Below, piece by piece: positions 37,706-46,395 of a stretch of DNA of 64,000 bases. The stretch is from Salinicola rhizosphaerae. Its GTDB lineage: Bacteria; Pseudomonadota; Gammaproteobacteria; Pseudomonadales; Halomonadaceae. A program made the translations under genes and the position numbers. The notes below the pieces were generated by a model. The model did not search any database. It saw only the letters and a list, made by a program, of their open reading frames with translations, and was not told the origin of the DNA. The stretch's first letter is position 1, and every line of letters starts with the position of its first letter. The DNA lies in NCBI RefSeq assembly GCF_014652715.1, contig NZ_BMZI01000001.1:81842-145841 (forward strand), written 5' to 3'.

Positions 37706-38623
37706 TCAGTCGACCTTGCCGAGCAACAGGAACTCGATCAGTGCCTTCTGTGCATGCAGGCGATTGCCCGCCTCCTGCCAGACCACGGCGCGCGGGTCGT
37801 CCAGCAGTGTCGTGCTGATCTCTTCACCGCGGTGTGCCGGCAGGCAGTGAAGGAAGATGGCATCCGGGGCTGCTAGATCGAGCAGGGCTTCGGTGACCTG
37901 AAAACCGGCGAACGCTTTCTCGCGTTTGGCCTGCTCCTCTTCCTGTCCCATCGAAGCCCAGACATCGGTGGTCACGAGGTCGGCGCCTTTGACGGCCTCG
38001 GCCGGGTCGCGCACCAGCGTGACGCATTCGCCCGCGGCTTCCAGGATGTCGTGGCGCGGATCGTAGCCTTCCGGGCAGCAGATGCGCAGGTTGAAGCCGA
38101 ACTGGCGCGCTGCATTGATCCACGAATGACACATGTTGTTGCCGTCGCCGATCCACACGGCGGTCTTGCCTTTGACCGATCCGCGACACTCCGTCCAGGT
38201 CATGACGTCGGCGAGCAGCTGGCAGGGGTGGTAGTCGTCGGTCAGCGCGTTGATCACCGGCACCGTGCTGGCCGCGGCGAACTCCTCGAGTCCGGCGTGG
38301 GAGAAGGTCCGGATCATGACGGCGTCCACCATCTCGGAGAGGACGCGGGCAGTATCGCCGATCGGCTCGCCGCGGCCCAGCTGGGTATCCCGCGGCGATA
38401 GAAACAGCGCGTGACCGCCGAACTGCGCCATTGCCGTCTCGAACGAGACGCGCGTCCGCGTCGAGGACTTCTCGAAGATCATCGCAAGCGTGCGGTTCGA
38501 AAACGGCGTGTAGGTCGGGCCGTGCGTCTTCAAGCCATTCTTGATGGTGATGCCGCGCTGAATCAGATACGCCAGCTCGTCGGCGGAGAGATCCAGCAGG
38601 GTAAGAAAGTGACGTGCGCTCAT
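37706..38623 (-). CDS. argF: Ornithine carbamoyltransferase
   Basis: 305 residues; makes citrulline from ornithine and carbamoyl phosphate. STRTR at residues 54-58 binds carbamoyl phosphate; HPCQLLAD near 130 and HCLPAHRG near 265 complete the site. The ATG at 38623 has CAGGAC upstream. It has a long 5' region containing a minus-strand terminator, so attenuation control is likely. argG is 1.7 kb away, transcribed separately. Confidence 0.95.
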   Translation of the reverse strand: MSARHFLTLLDLSADELAYLIQRGITIKNGLKTHGPTYTPFSNRTLAMIFEKSSTRTRVSFETAMAQFGGHALFLSPRDTQLGRGEPIGDTARVLSEMVDAVMIRTFSHAGLEEFAAASTVPVINALTDDYHPCQLLADVMTWTECRGSVKGKTAVWIGDGNNMCHSWINAARQFGFNLRICCPEGYDPRHDILEAAGECVTLVRDPAEAVKGADLVTTDVWASMGQEEEQAKREKAFAGFQVTEALLDLAAPDAIFLHCLPAHRGEEISTTLLDDPRAVVWQEAGNRLHAQKALIEFLLLGKVD

Positions 38624-38986
38624 CGATGATGTCCTGTCATGACGCGAAAGCGAAGCAGAGGGAGCACGCATCCGTGAGTCGCGCACCACCTCGACGAGTT
38701 CCCGCTGGCGCAATCGCCGGCGGGGCTAGAAAACGAAAAAAGCGCCACGAGCCGAGAGCCGGTCGGTCCTCGGTAAAGCGGCGCTGAACGGGCCGAGACG
38801 TGTTGCCTGGCCGGTTCCTGCGAAAGAGAACCATCCTACGCAGAGGCGCTGAGCGGCGCAACGGCGGCGATGATGGCCCCGGGGGTGTTTTCGCCCGATG
38901 TCATCAGTAGAATGGGGTTACGGTCATTCCACTTCGCAATGACGCGAGAGGGCGGCGATGCCGGCTTCTCCCGTATAGGACGTCTC
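38624..38986. other. 363-bp divergent spacer argF/grxD
   Basis: Contains the argF leader with a terminator (38735-38785) and the two divergent promoters, which I cannot place exactly. An Arg-codon-rich open frame (minus strand, about 38834 downward) crosses the terminator; it is discussed in the findings and not called as a gene. Confidence 0.45.
38735..38785 (-). terminator. Terminator hairpin in the argF leader (candidate attenuator)
   Basis: On the minus strand AGCGCC (38780-38785) pairs with GGCGCT (38741-38746), enclosing a second stem CCGAG/CTCGG (38769-38773 with 38752-38756), and is followed by a run of T (38736-38741). No minus-strand gene lies upstream of it before grxD's divergent start, so the terminator is inside the argF 5' leader, about 115 bp before the ATG. 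Confidence 0.65.
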
Positions 38987-39328
38987 ATGAGCGATACCCT
39001 TGAAACGATCAAGCAGCAGATCGGCGAAAACGCGATCTTGCTTTACATGAAGGGCACTCCGCAGCTGCCTCAGTGCGGTTTCTCCGCGCAGGCGGTGCAG
39101 GCGCTGATGGCCTGTGGCGAGCGTTTCGCCTTCGTCAACATTCTGGATAACCCCGACATCCGCGCCGAGCTGCCGAAGTACGCCAGCTGGCCGACGTTCC
39201 CGCAGCTTTGGATCAACGGCGAGCTGGTCGGCGGTTGCGACATCATCGTCGAGATGTACCAGAACGGTGAGCTCGAGCCGATGATCAAAGATGCCGCGAA
39301 AGCCGCCGAGACCTCCAGCGACAGCTGA
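38987..39328 (+). CDS. grxD: Monothiol glutaredoxin (Grx4/GrxD)
   Basis: 113 residues with the CGFS active site at 30-33, typical of Fe-S cluster-carrying monothiol glutaredoxins. TPQLPQCGFSAQAVQAL, YASWPTFPQLWINGELVGGCDI are family signatures. It moves [2Fe-2S] clusters with BolA partners. AGGA before the ATG at 38987. A strong bidirectional terminator follows. Confidence 0.95.
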   Translation: MSDTLETIKQQIGENAILLYMKGTPQLPQCGFSAQAVQALMACGERFAFVNILDNPDIRAELPKYASWPTFPQLWINGELVGGCDIIVEMYQNGELEPMIKDAAKAAETSSDS

Positions 39329-39346
39329 TCCCGGTCCCGGAATGCC

Positions 39347-39384
39347 AAACGCCCCGGTCAGTGCAAAGCTGACCGGGGCGTTTT
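39347..39384. terminator. Bidirectional terminator between grxD and rnt
   Basis: A 14-bp perfect stem (AACGCCCCGGTCAG / CTGACCGGGGCGTT) with a 7-base loop, TTTT on the plus side (39381-39384) and AAAC on the other side, between two converging genes. Confidence 0.9.
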
Positions 39385-39403
39385 GCGTGGAGCAGGAGCG
39401 ATC

Positions 39404-40069
39404 TCAGGGCTCGTCGACGCCTTGCTCCTTGAGCGCCAGGTGCCAGCCGCCGAGATCCTTGAAGCGATTGACGATGGCGCAGAACAGTTCGGCGGTGCGT
39501 TCGGTGTCGTAGCTCGCCGAATGGGCCGAGGCATTGTCGAACTCGATGCCGGCTGCCTGGCAGGCACGGGCAAGGACGGTCTGGCCATAGGTCAGTGCGG
39601 ACAGCGTCGCGGTGTCAAAGCTGGAAAAGGGGTGGAACGGATTACGCTTGATCGCGCATCGATTGATAGCGGCGTTGAGAAAGCCGTGATCGAACGAGGC
39701 GTTGTGGCCAACCAGAATGGCGCGGGTGCAGCCGTGCGACTTGATGGTCTTGCGCACGGGTTTGAAGATGCCGTCCAGCGCCTCGCGCTCACTCACCGCG
39801 ACCTGCTTGCGAAAGGCGCTGTCGAGATCGATGCCGGTAAAATCCAGGGCCGACTGTTCGACGTTGGCGCCCTCGAAGGGTTCGATATGGAAGGTGACGG
39901 TCTCGAGCGGCAACAGATTGCCCTGTTCATCGATCGTCAGCGGCACGGCGGCGATTTCGAGCAGGGCATCGGTCGCGGCGTTGAAGCCGCCCGTCTCGAT
40001 ATCGACCACCACCGGGAGATACCCGCGAAAACGCTGCGCCATCAGCTCCCTCGTGCTGGCGTCCGACAT
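39404..40069 (-). CDS. rnt: Ribonuclease T
   Basis: 221-residue DEDDh 3'-5' exoribonuclease that trims tRNA and small RNA ends. Asp23 and Glu25 in [19 protein letters not shown] (second Asp) and [14 protein letters not shown] (His/Asp) form the active site. The ATG at 40069 has GGGAG at 8-base spacing; the longer frame upstream is not used. Convergent with grxD and divergent to argG. Confidence 0.95.
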   Translation of the reverse strand: MSDASTRELMAQRFRGYLPVVVDIETGGFNAATDALLEIAAVPLTIDEQGNLLPLETVTFHIEPFEGANVEQSALDFTGIDLDSAFRKQVAVSEREALDGIFKPVRKTIKSHGCTRAILVGHNASFDHGFLNAAINRCAIKRNPFHPFSSFDTATLSALTYGQTVLARACQAAGIEFDNASAHSASYDTERTAELFCAIVNRFKDLGGWHLALKEQGVDEP

Positions 40070-40242
40070 GCAATGACTCCCATCCCTGTGAAGTGGTCGC
40101 GATCCAGTCGACATGATCGATACACTGGCGACTCTGACCGCGTGAGACCGGGCGACCGTGGTCGCTGTTTCGATCTGGCGAAGTCTAGCAGTTTCGGCCT
40201 TGGCCGTCCTGCTGCTCGGTGTTCGGCGGGCTCTCGGGGCGT

Positions 40243-40248
40243 TATAAT
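40243..40248 (+). promoter_or_regulatory. TATAAT box of the argG promoter
   Basis: A perfect TATAAT in a GC-rich stretch 86 bp before the argG ATG. The -35 region at about 40220 (TGTTCG) is weak. No ArgR-like palindrome was recognised. Confidence 0.4.
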
Positions 40249-40333
40249 CGCCGCATCCCACGGCCGACGTGGCAGCGTCTGGCTGTCACGGTCGAGCCAA
40301 AAGGTTCAGAACCCTCACAACAGGAGCTCTCGC

Positions 40334-41554
40334 ATGTCCGATGTCAAGAAGGTCGTCCTCGCCTACTCCGGCGGCCTTGACACTTCCGTGATCGTGAAGT
40401 GGCTGCAGGAAACCTACGCTTGCGAAGTGGTCACGTTCACCGCCGATATCGGTCAGGGTGAAGAAGTGGAACCCGCGCGAGCCAAGGCGCAGGCGCTCGG
40501 GGTCAAGGAGATCTACATCGAGGATCTGCGCGAAGAGTTCGTGCGCGACTACGTCTACCCGATGTTTCGCGCCAATACCATCTACGAAGGTGAGTACCTG
40601 CTCGGGACTTCCATCGCCCGTCCGCTGATCGCCAAACGCTTGATCGAGATTGCCAACGAGACCGGCGCGGATGCCATCTCGCACGGTGCGACCGGCAAGG
40701 GTAACGACCAGGTGCGCTTCGAGCTGGGTGCCTACGCGCTCAAGCCGGGCGTCAAGGTGATCGCGCCGTGGCGCGAGTGGGATCTGACCTCGCGCGAAAA
40801 GCTCATGAATTACTGCGAGCAGCACGAGATCCCGGTCGACTTCTCCAAGAGCAAGAAGAAGTCCCCCTATTCGATGGATGCCAACCTGCTGCACATCTCC
40901 TATGAGGGCGGCATTCTCGAAGATCCGTGGGCCGAAGCCGAAGAGGACATGTGGCGCTGGAGCGTTTCGCCCGAAGCGGCACCGGATGAGCCGACCTATC
41001 TCGAGCTGTCGTTCGAGAAAGGCGACATCGTCGCGATCGACGGCGAGCGTCTGAAGCCGCACGAGGTGCTTTCCCGATTGAACAAGATCGGTGGCGACAA
41101 CGGCATCGGTCGTCTCGATATCGTCGAGAACCGCTATGTCGGCATGAAGTCCCGCGGCTGCTACGAAACACCGGGCGGCACGATCATGTTGCGTGCCCAC
41201 CGCGCGATCGAATCGATCACGCTGGATCGGGAAGCGGCGCATCTGAAAGACGAACTGATGCCGAAGTACGCCAAGACGATCTACAACGGCTACTGGTGGA
41301 GCCCGGAACGCCGGATGCTGCAGGCGGCGATCGATGAGACCCAGACATTCGTCAACGGTACGGTGCGCATGAAGCTCTACAAGGGCAGCGCGACCGTGGT
41401 CGGTCGCAAGTCCGAGCAGTCGCTGTTCGACGAATCGATCGCGACCTTCGAAGATGACGCTGGCGCCTACGACCAGAAAGACGCCGAGGGTTTCATCAAG
41501 CTCAACGCACTGCGCCTGCGCATTGCGGCGGGCAAGGGACGTTCGGCCAGCTGA
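40334..41554 (+). CDS. argG: Argininosuccinate synthase
   Basis: 406 residues; joins citrulline and aspartate with ATP. The PP-loop AYSGGLDTS is at residues 10-18. [14 protein letters not shown] and [15 protein letters not shown] are conserved substrate regions. CAGGAG precedes the ATG. It works after ArgF; argH is not in the window. Confidence 0.97.
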   Translation: MSDVKKVVLAYSGGLDTSVIVKWLQETYACEVVTFTADIGQGEEVEPARAKAQALGVKEIYIEDLREEFVRDYVYPMFRANTIYEGEYLLGTSIARPLIAKRLIEIANETGADAISHGATGKGNDQVRFELGAYALKPGVKVIAPWREWDLTSREKLMNYCEQHEIPVDFSKSKKKSPYSMDANLLHISYEGGILEDPWAEAEEDMWRWSVSPEAAPDEPTYLELSFEKGDIVAIDGERLKPHEVLSRLNKIGGDNGIGRLDIVENRYVGMKSRGCYETPGGTIMLRAHRAIESITLDREAAHLKDELMPKYAKTIYNGYWWSPERRMLQAAIDETQTFVNGTVRMKLYKGSATVVGRKSEQSLFDESIATFEDDAGAYDQKDAEGFIKLNALRLRIAAGKGRSAS

Positions 41555-41636
41555 CGCGCTGTCACGGTCTCGGGCGGTAGTCGTCGGGAGGCCGTGCGGT
41601 CGGCAGATGCTCAAGCAGGCGCTAGAGGAGTCGAGC

Positions 41637-41942
41637 ATGTTGAAAAAACTGTTCTCGGGATTGCTGGGTGGCGGTGATCCCAGTGACAAGTCGCCGCAGA
41701 AGGAACGCGAGCCGGTCGAGTACAAGGGGTTCCTGATCGTTCCCGATCCGCAGGAGGCCGGCGGCCAGCACCGTGTGAGCGGCTGGATTCGCAAGCCGGT
41801 CGACGGTGGCGAGATGCGTGAGCGTCGCTTCGAGCGCTCCGACGTGGTTCCCGGAGAAGACGCCTGCGTCGAACTGACGATCGCCAAGAGCCAGCGCTAC
41901 ATCGACGATATCGGTGAAGGAATGTTCGAGCAGGAGCACTGA
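41637..41942 (+). CDS. HlyU-family protein
   Basis: 101 residues with YKGFLIVPDPQ and a VSGWIRKP segment of the HlyU family, named after Vibrio HlyU but in most species a small protein of unknown role. AGAGGAG precedes the ATG at 41637. It has no helix-turn-helix I can see. A strong terminator follows. Confidence 0.75.
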   Translation: MLKKLFSGLLGGGDPSDKSPQKEREPVEYKGFLIVPDPQEAGGQHRVSGWIRKPVDGGEMRERRFERSDVVPGEDACVELTIAKSQRYIDDIGEGMFEQEH

Positions 41943-41967
41943 GTCTCTCGAACGCTTTCGCTTCATA

Positions 41968-41990
41968 ACGGCGCCCGCGGGCGCCGTTTT
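41968..41990 (+). terminator. Rho-independent terminator after the HlyU-like gene
   Basis: ACGGCGCC-CGCG-GGCGCCGT followed by TTTT, 25 bp after the stop; the next ATG lies 23 bp beyond. Confidence 0.85.
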
Positions 41991-42012
41991 CGTATCCGAC
42001 GAGGGGGCCCTC

Positions 42013-43071
42013 ATGAGAGCGCTGCTGCTCTCGGCCTATGCCGCGGTCAGCCACCGCATCTGGGCCGACGATCTGATCGAGCAATTTCCCGAGGTCGAAT
42101 GGGAGCGACTCGAGCTTTCACCGCGCCATTTCTCCTGGCGTATCCGCGCCAATCCGCTGCTGTGGTGGCAGGAGGCGCCCGATCGTCTGTCGCGTGATTA
42201 CGACCTGGTCGTGGCCACGTCGATGGTCGATCTCGCGACGCTGGTGGGTTTGTTTCCGTCGCTCGCCAGGGCGCGCAAGGTGGTCTATTTCCACGAGAAT
42301 CAATTTGCGTTTCCGCTCGCGAGCGGCCAGCCTCTGCGCCCCGAGTCCCTGATGGTCAATCTTTACGCCGCGATGGCCGCGGATGTCGTGGCATTCAATA
42401 GCGCCTACAACCGCGACAGCTTCATCGCAGGCGTGCACGCCTTTCTGTCGCGTATGCCGGATCGGCCAAAGCTCGACGGTTGGCTCGATCGACTTGCCGA
42501 GCGGGCGATGATACTGCCCGTGCCGCTACCGGAACGCACGCCGCTGCCCCCGCGCGCCGGCCAGCGCATTCTCTGGAATCATCGTTGGGAGTACGACAAG
42601 AACCCCGAGACGTTCTTTGCGGCTCTCGAGCGGCTTGTGGCAAGGGAGATCGATTTCGAGGTCGCTGTCATGGGGCAGCAGTTTCGACAATCGCCTGCGG
42701 TCTTTACTCAGGCTCGCGAATGGTTGGGCGCGCGCGTGATTTGCTGGGGAGAGCAGCCACGGGCGCGTTATCTCGAGATGCTCGCGGCCTGCGATATCGT
42801 CGTGTCGACAACCCATCATGAGTTTCAGGGCCTGGCGATCATGGAAGCCGTGACCCATGGCTGCCTGCCGCTGGTACCGGATCGACTCTGCTTTCCCGAG
42901 CTTTACGCCAGCGCCTATCGTCACGACGGCAGCGTCGAGGACCTGGCCGAGCGCCTCGAGCGCTGGTTGCATCAACCTGCCTCGCGTCCCGATCTCCCCG
43001 ATGCGTCGGTCTGGCAGTGGTCGCACTGGCGAGAGCGCTATGCGGCGGTGCTTTTGGCCGATTCTCGCTGA
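42013..43071 (+). CDS. tRNA-queuosine alpha-mannosyltransferase homologue (DUF3524 glycosyltransferase)
   Basis: 352 residues. The N-terminal DUF3524 region (LLLSAYAAVSHRIWAD, then FSWRIRANPLLWW) is that of animal QTMAN/GTDC1, which mannosylates queuosine in tRNA-Asp. The C-terminal half is a GT4-type fold with the NHRWEYDKNPETFF and HHEFQGLAIMEAVTHGCLPL donor-binding segments. GAGGGGG precedes the ATG at 42013. Bacterial members are common in marine gammaproteobacteria but their sugar and tRNA are not firmly known; queuosine genes are not in the window. Confidence 0.8.
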   Translation: MRALLLSAYAAVSHRIWADDLIEQFPEVEWERLELSPRHFSWRIRANPLLWWQEAPDRLSRDYDLVVATSMVDLATLVGLFPSLARARKVVYFHENQFAFPLASGQPLRPESLMVNLYAAMAADVVAFNSAYNRDSFIAGVHAFLSRMPDRPKLDGWLDRLAERAMILPVPLPERTPLPPRAGQRILWNHRWEYDKNPETFFAALERLVAREIDFEVAVMGQQFRQSPAVFTQAREWLGARVICWGEQPRARYLEMLAACDIVVSTTHHEFQGLAIMEAVTHGCLPLVPDRLCFPELYASAYRHDGSVEDLAERLERWLHQPASRPDLPDASVWQWSHWRERYAAVLLADSR

Positions 43072-43116
43072 AGGCTTGGCGTCTTGCGCTGCGAGAATTG
43101 GCGGCAATGACGATAA

Positions 43117-43821
43117 ATGCCTATCGTGAATCAGGAAACTCGGCCGAGGGACGATACCTTGATCGTCGTGCACCATCTTGAAAATTCGCGTTCCCAGCGC
43201 ATCGTCTGGCTTCTCGAGGAGCTCGGCGTGGCATATGAGATCCGGACCTACCGCCGTGACCCGCGTACCATGCTCGCTCCCCCTGAGCTGAAAGCGGTCC
43301 ATCCACTCGGCAAGTCGCCGGTGATTACCGATGGGGAAATTACCATTGCGGAGTCGGGCGCCATCATCGAATACCTGACCGCGCGTTTTCCCGAGCCGGC
43401 ACTGGTACCAGCGGATGGAACGCCCGAGAAGCGACGCTACACTTACTGGCTGCACTATGCCGAAGGCTCGGCCATGCCGCTGCTGGTCATGAGTCTGGTA
43501 TTCTCTCGACTCGGCAAAGCCTCAGTCCCGCTGCCGCTTCGTCCGATCGGCAAGCTGATGTCCCGTGGGGCGCATCGGCAATATCTCGACCCGCAGCTTA
43601 GGCTGCATTTCGATTATTGGGAGCGTGAGCTCGAAACGCGTGAATGGTTTTGCGGTGATAGCTTCACCGCTGCCGATATTCAGATGAGCTTTCCGGTGTT
43701 GGCCGCAGCGGGTCGCGCGGATCTGGCGGGATATCGGCGGATTTCGGCAGTGCTGGCGCGGATGCAAGCGAGACCCGGCTATCGACGAATGATCGAGAAG
43801 GTCGGTGAGTTTCGTCTTTAA
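43117..43821 (+). CDS. Glutathione S-transferase
   Basis: 234 residues. Thioredoxin-like N-terminal domain (VHHLENSRSQRIVWLLEEL; VHPLGKSPVITDGEITIAESGAI with the Glu-Ser glutathione contact) and an all-helical C-terminal domain. It resembles the GTT1-like bacterial GSTs. Start at 43117 has no good ribosome binding site; a TTG near 43159 is an alternative. Function: probable conjugation or peroxide reduction; substrate unknown. Confidence 0.88.
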   Translation: MPIVNQETRPRDDTLIVVHHLENSRSQRIVWLLEELGVAYEIRTYRRDPRTMLAPPELKAVHPLGKSPVITDGEITIAESGAIIEYLTARFPEPALVPADGTPEKRRYTYWLHYAEGSAMPLLVMSLVFSRLGKASVPLPLRPIGKLMSRGAHRQYLDPQLRLHFDYWERELETREWFCGDSFTAADIQMSFPVLAAAGRADLAGYRRISAVLARMQARPGYRRMIEKVGEFRL

Positions 43822-43903
43822 CGCGAAGAGCACTGGCTCCAACCAGGCGAGCGCGGGCCAGTCTTGATGACCGGGCGCGAAACACACGGCAAGGGAGAGG
43901 CCC

Positions 43904-44347
43904 ATGGGCTGGTCAAAGACGAAAATGACGCTTTTGGCAGGAGCAGTCGGCCTCTGTCTGAGCGCGACGGTGTCCTGGGCGCAAAGCGAAACGGGCGAGT
44001 CGCCGTTCGATCACCAGCCGGAAACGCGGCTGGCCTGCGAGCGGCTCGAGGCGCAGATCGACCAGACGATCCGTGACAACGGAGCGCGACATTTCCTGCT
44101 CGAGGTCGTCGATAACGCGCAGATCGAAGATGGAAAGGTTAGGGCTGGCGAAGCGTTTGCCGGAGCCGAGGTCGTGGGAAGCTGCGATGGCGGCACGCGC
44201 AAAGTGGTGTACAGCCGTCATGGCGCCACCGAGATGAGCGAGCCGGATGACGCTCCGGGCGACGAACTACCGGAATCCAGCGGTGACCCCGTGCCGAGTG
44301 AATCGGACGATGGCGCCGCCGCCCAGGAGCCGGAATCTGCCCCCTAG
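43904..44347 (+). CDS. DUF1161 family periplasmic protein with acidic C-terminal tail
   Basis: 147 residues with a signal peptide (cleaved near SWAQ, residue 27). The core CERLEAQIDQTIRDNG and GSCDGGTRKVVYSR segments are DUF1161, with two cysteines that likely form a disulfide. The last about 40 residues are Asp/Glu/Pro-rich and low in complexity. Function not known. GGGAGAGG precedes the ATG. Confidence 0.78.
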   Translation: MGWSKTKMTLLAGAVGLCLSATVSWAQSETGESPFDHQPETRLACERLEAQIDQTIRDNGARHFLLEVVDNAQIEDGKVRAGEAFAGAEVVGSCDGGTRKVVYSRHGATEMSEPDDAPGDELPESSGDPVPSESDDGAAAQEPESAP

Positions 44348-44381
44348 CGAATTCGCGCGCCTGGAAGGCCGCTGGAACTCG

Positions 44382-45020
44382 TCAGGCGATCTCGACCTTG
44401 TCGGGAAACTCGCACAGGTCCTCGATCACGCAGCTGCCACACCGGGGCTTGCGCGCCAGGCAGGTGTAGCGGCCATGCAGAATCAGCCAGTGATGGGCGT
44501 CCTTGAGATACGCCTTGGGGACGAAACGCATGAGTTTCTTTTCGACCTCCAGCACGTTCTTGCCGGGGGCAATCCGCGTGCGGTTGGATACGCGGAAGAT
44601 GTGAGTGTCGACCGCCATCGTCAGCTCGCCGAACGCCGTGTTCAGAATCACATTGGCGGTCTTGCGTCCGACGCCGGGTAGCGCTTCCAGTTCTTCCCGG
44701 GTACGTGGGATCTCGCCGGCGTAGCGCTCCGTCAAAATGTGGCAGGTCTTCATCAGATTCTCGGCCTTGGTGTTGTAAAGGCCGATCGTCTTGATGTGCG
44801 ACTTGAGTCCATCGATGCCCAGATCGATGATCGCCTGCGGCGTATGAGCGACGGGAAACAGCCGCGCCGTCGCCTTGTTGACGCCCACGTCTGTCGCCTG
44901 CGCGGAGAGCAGAACGGCGGCGAGAAGCTCGAACGGCGTTGTCCAGTTCAGCTCCGTCGTCGGGTTGGGGTTGTGTTCCTGCAGCCTGGCGAAAATGCGC
45001 GCGCGTTTTTCGGCATTCAT
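44382..45020 (-). CDS. nth: Endonuclease III
   Basis: 212-residue DNA glycosylase/AP lyase for oxidised pyrimidines. Catalytic Lys120 in [11 protein letters not shown] and Asp138 in VDTHIFRV, with helix-hairpin-helix between, and the 4Fe-4S cysteines 187, 194, 197 and 203 (C-x6-C-x2-C-x5-C) at the same numbers as in E. coli. Overlaps rsxB by 4 bp, a pairing common in gammaproteobacteria. Confidence 0.97.
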   Translation of the reverse strand: MNAEKRARIFARLQEHNPNPTTELNWTTPFELLAAVLLSAQATDVGVNKATARLFPVAHTPQAIIDLGIDGLKSHIKTIGLYNTKAENLMKTCHILTERYAGEIPRTREELEALPGVGRKTANVILNTAFGELTMAVDTHIFRVSNRTRIAPGKNVLEVEKKLMRFVPKAYLKDAHHWLILHGRYTCLARKPRCGSCVIEDLCEFPDKVEIA

Positions 45021-46006
45021 GAATTGATTCCTTCCGGCGTCTGGCTGGCCGAGGCGATCAGATGCTGCGCTTCTCGGATCTTGGCTTCTGCCTGCTCGAT
45101 GCCGCCTGAGTCCTGCTGGCGCTGGAAGTGGGCAAGCTCCTGTCGCGCCTTGCGCAGCGCCTGCTCCGCCGCCGCCACCGCAATGTGCTGATGTTGACGC
45201 TCATGCTTCAACTCGCCAGCGCGCGGCTGTTCGAGCTGCTGATCGAGTGCGGCCAGCTGCATCTCGAACGCCGCGATACGCTCTTCGAGTGATCTTCGTT
45301 GCGCGTCATCTGCCTTTTCGAGCTGGCGTCCGAGGCGCTTTAGGCGGGCGGTGATGGTTGCCCGCTGCGCTTTCAGCGCGGTCGGATCGACAGTGGCCGG
45401 GGGCATCGAGCCGGCGGCGGAGGACGACTCGCTCTCGTGCGGCTTACCTCTTGCGGCCGCGATTCGCGCTTCGCGTTTGCGCCGCTTTTCCGATTCAAGC
45501 GCCGCGAGGCGTCGATCGCGAGCCTCATAACGCCGGCGGCCATTGGCAGCTCTAAAGGCGAGATAATCCTGGCGCTGTTCGTCGTTGGTCGCCTCGGCCC
45601 ATTGCGGATGTTCGATCAAATCGATGCAGTCCACGGGACAGGGGGCCACGCAGAGTTCGCAGCCGGTGCACTCCGTTTCGATCACGGTATGCATCTGCTT
45701 TGCCGCGCCGAGAATGGCATCGACCGGACACGCCTGAATGCACTTGGTGCAGCCGATACATTCGGCCTCGCGGATCACCGCCATCAGCGGTGTCTGCGCG
45801 GGCTCGATCAGGGCAAGTGCCGGTTGCCCGGTGATTGCCGCCAGGCGATCCCGCGTACGTTCTCCCCCGGGAGGGCATCGGTTGATCGCTTCACCCTGAA
45901 CAATCGCTTCCGCGTAGGGACGACAGCCGTCATGACCGCACTTGCCGCACTGTGTCTGCGGCAATTCGGCATCGATGCGCTCGACGGTGATATGGGCGGC
46001 AGGCAA
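45017..46006 (-). CDS. rsxB: RnfB/RsxB-like ferredoxin without membrane anchor
   Basis: 329 residues from a TTG at 46006, chosen because GGGAG lies 7 bases upstream and a TATAAT sits close before it. Cys20, 23, 28 and 44 form the N-terminal 4Fe-4S site ([15 protein letters not shown]), then two ferredoxin motifs (Cys83-86-89-93 and 113-116-119-123). The usual N-terminal membrane helix of RnfB is absent, and about 180 residues of charged coiled coil follow the cluster domain. No other rnf genes adjoin. Role may be electron supply to Nth or another protein; inference. Confidence 0.85.
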   Translation of the reverse strand: MPAAHITVERIDAELPQTQCGKCGHDGCRPYAEAIVQGEAINRCPPGGERTRDRLAAITGQPALALIEPAQTPLMAVIREAECIGCTKCIQACPVDAILGAAKQMHTVIETECTGCELCVAPCPVDCIDLIEHPQWAEATNDEQRQDYLAFRAANGRRRYEARDRRLAALESEKRRKREARIAAARGKPHESESSSAAGSMPPATVDPTALKAQRATITARLKRLGRQLEKADDAQRRSLEERIAAFEMQLAALDQQLEQPRAGELKHERQHQHIAVAAAEQALRKARQELAHFQRQQDSGGIEQAEAKIREAQHLIASASQTPEGINS

Positions 46007-46039
46007 CGAACGGCTCCCGAGGGCGAAAAAACGGCTGGC

Positions 46040-46068
46040 ATTATAACGTCTCGCCGTGAGTGCTTCGA
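46040..46068 (-). promoter_or_regulatory. TATAAT promoter element of rsxB-nth
   Basis: On the minus strand TATAAT (46040-46045) lies 34 bp before the TTG start. The -35 position (about 46063-46068) is weak. It fixes the likely 5' end and supports the TTG start. REP elements begin just upstream. Confidence 0.45.
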
Positions 46069-46076
46069 GACGCCAT

Positions 46077-46347
46077 CTTGAGAGCGAGCTTTGCTCGCGA
46101 AAGAGGCGGCCGAAAAACCACGCTGAATCATTTCTTCGTGAGCAGAGCTCTCTCCTACCCCCAATCACCGGCATCATCGCGAGAGCGAGCGACCACTGTT
46201 GGAGCGAGCTCCGCTCGCGAATGCCGCAGGCGCAACGTCGTTAGGCGTCAACCCGCCGCTAACCCCTTCGTGAGCAGAGCTCCCTCCTACCAAACCGATG
46301 ACCGATGCCATTGTTGGAGCGAGCTTTGCTCGCGAAAGAGGCGGCCG
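46077..46347. repeat. Cluster of five REP-like palindromes between rsxB and metG
   Basis: Five copies of a GGAGCGAGCTTTGCTCGCGAA-type element: plus orientation at 46082-46101, 46199-46221 and 46314-46336; minus orientation (TTCGTGAGCAGAGCTC...) at 46135-46158 and 46267-46291. The orientation alternates, as in BIME clusters. Copies one and five share 31 identical bases (46082-46112 and 46317-46347). Similar REP units are spread by RAYT transposases; none is in the window. Confidence 0.8.
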
Positions 46348-46395
46348 CAACATCACGCCGCATCGCGAGCGAAAGAACTCCGCAAACCCGGACGC

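Larger units (their letters stand above)
46007..46395. other. 389-bp spacer rsxB/metG
   Basis: Filled mainly by the REP cluster and the rsxB promoter; both genes lie on the minus strand and metG ends at 46396, so the REP palindromes sit between the end of metG and rsxB. They may act as the metG 3' end structure. No gene. Confidence 0.5.

Noticed and set aside
38637-38861. An Arg-rich 74-codon frame in the argF leader as a gene
   Set aside because: No usable ribosome binding site and it runs through a terminator stem; kept only as a leader-peptide idea.
40286-41887. A 533-codon minus-strand frame over argG
   Set aside because: Antisense shadow of argG; no recognisable domain.
46082-46347. 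CRISPR array made of the five palindromic copies
   Set aside because: Copies alternate in orientation and differ, spacers are irregular and no cas genes are near; REP/BIME fits better.
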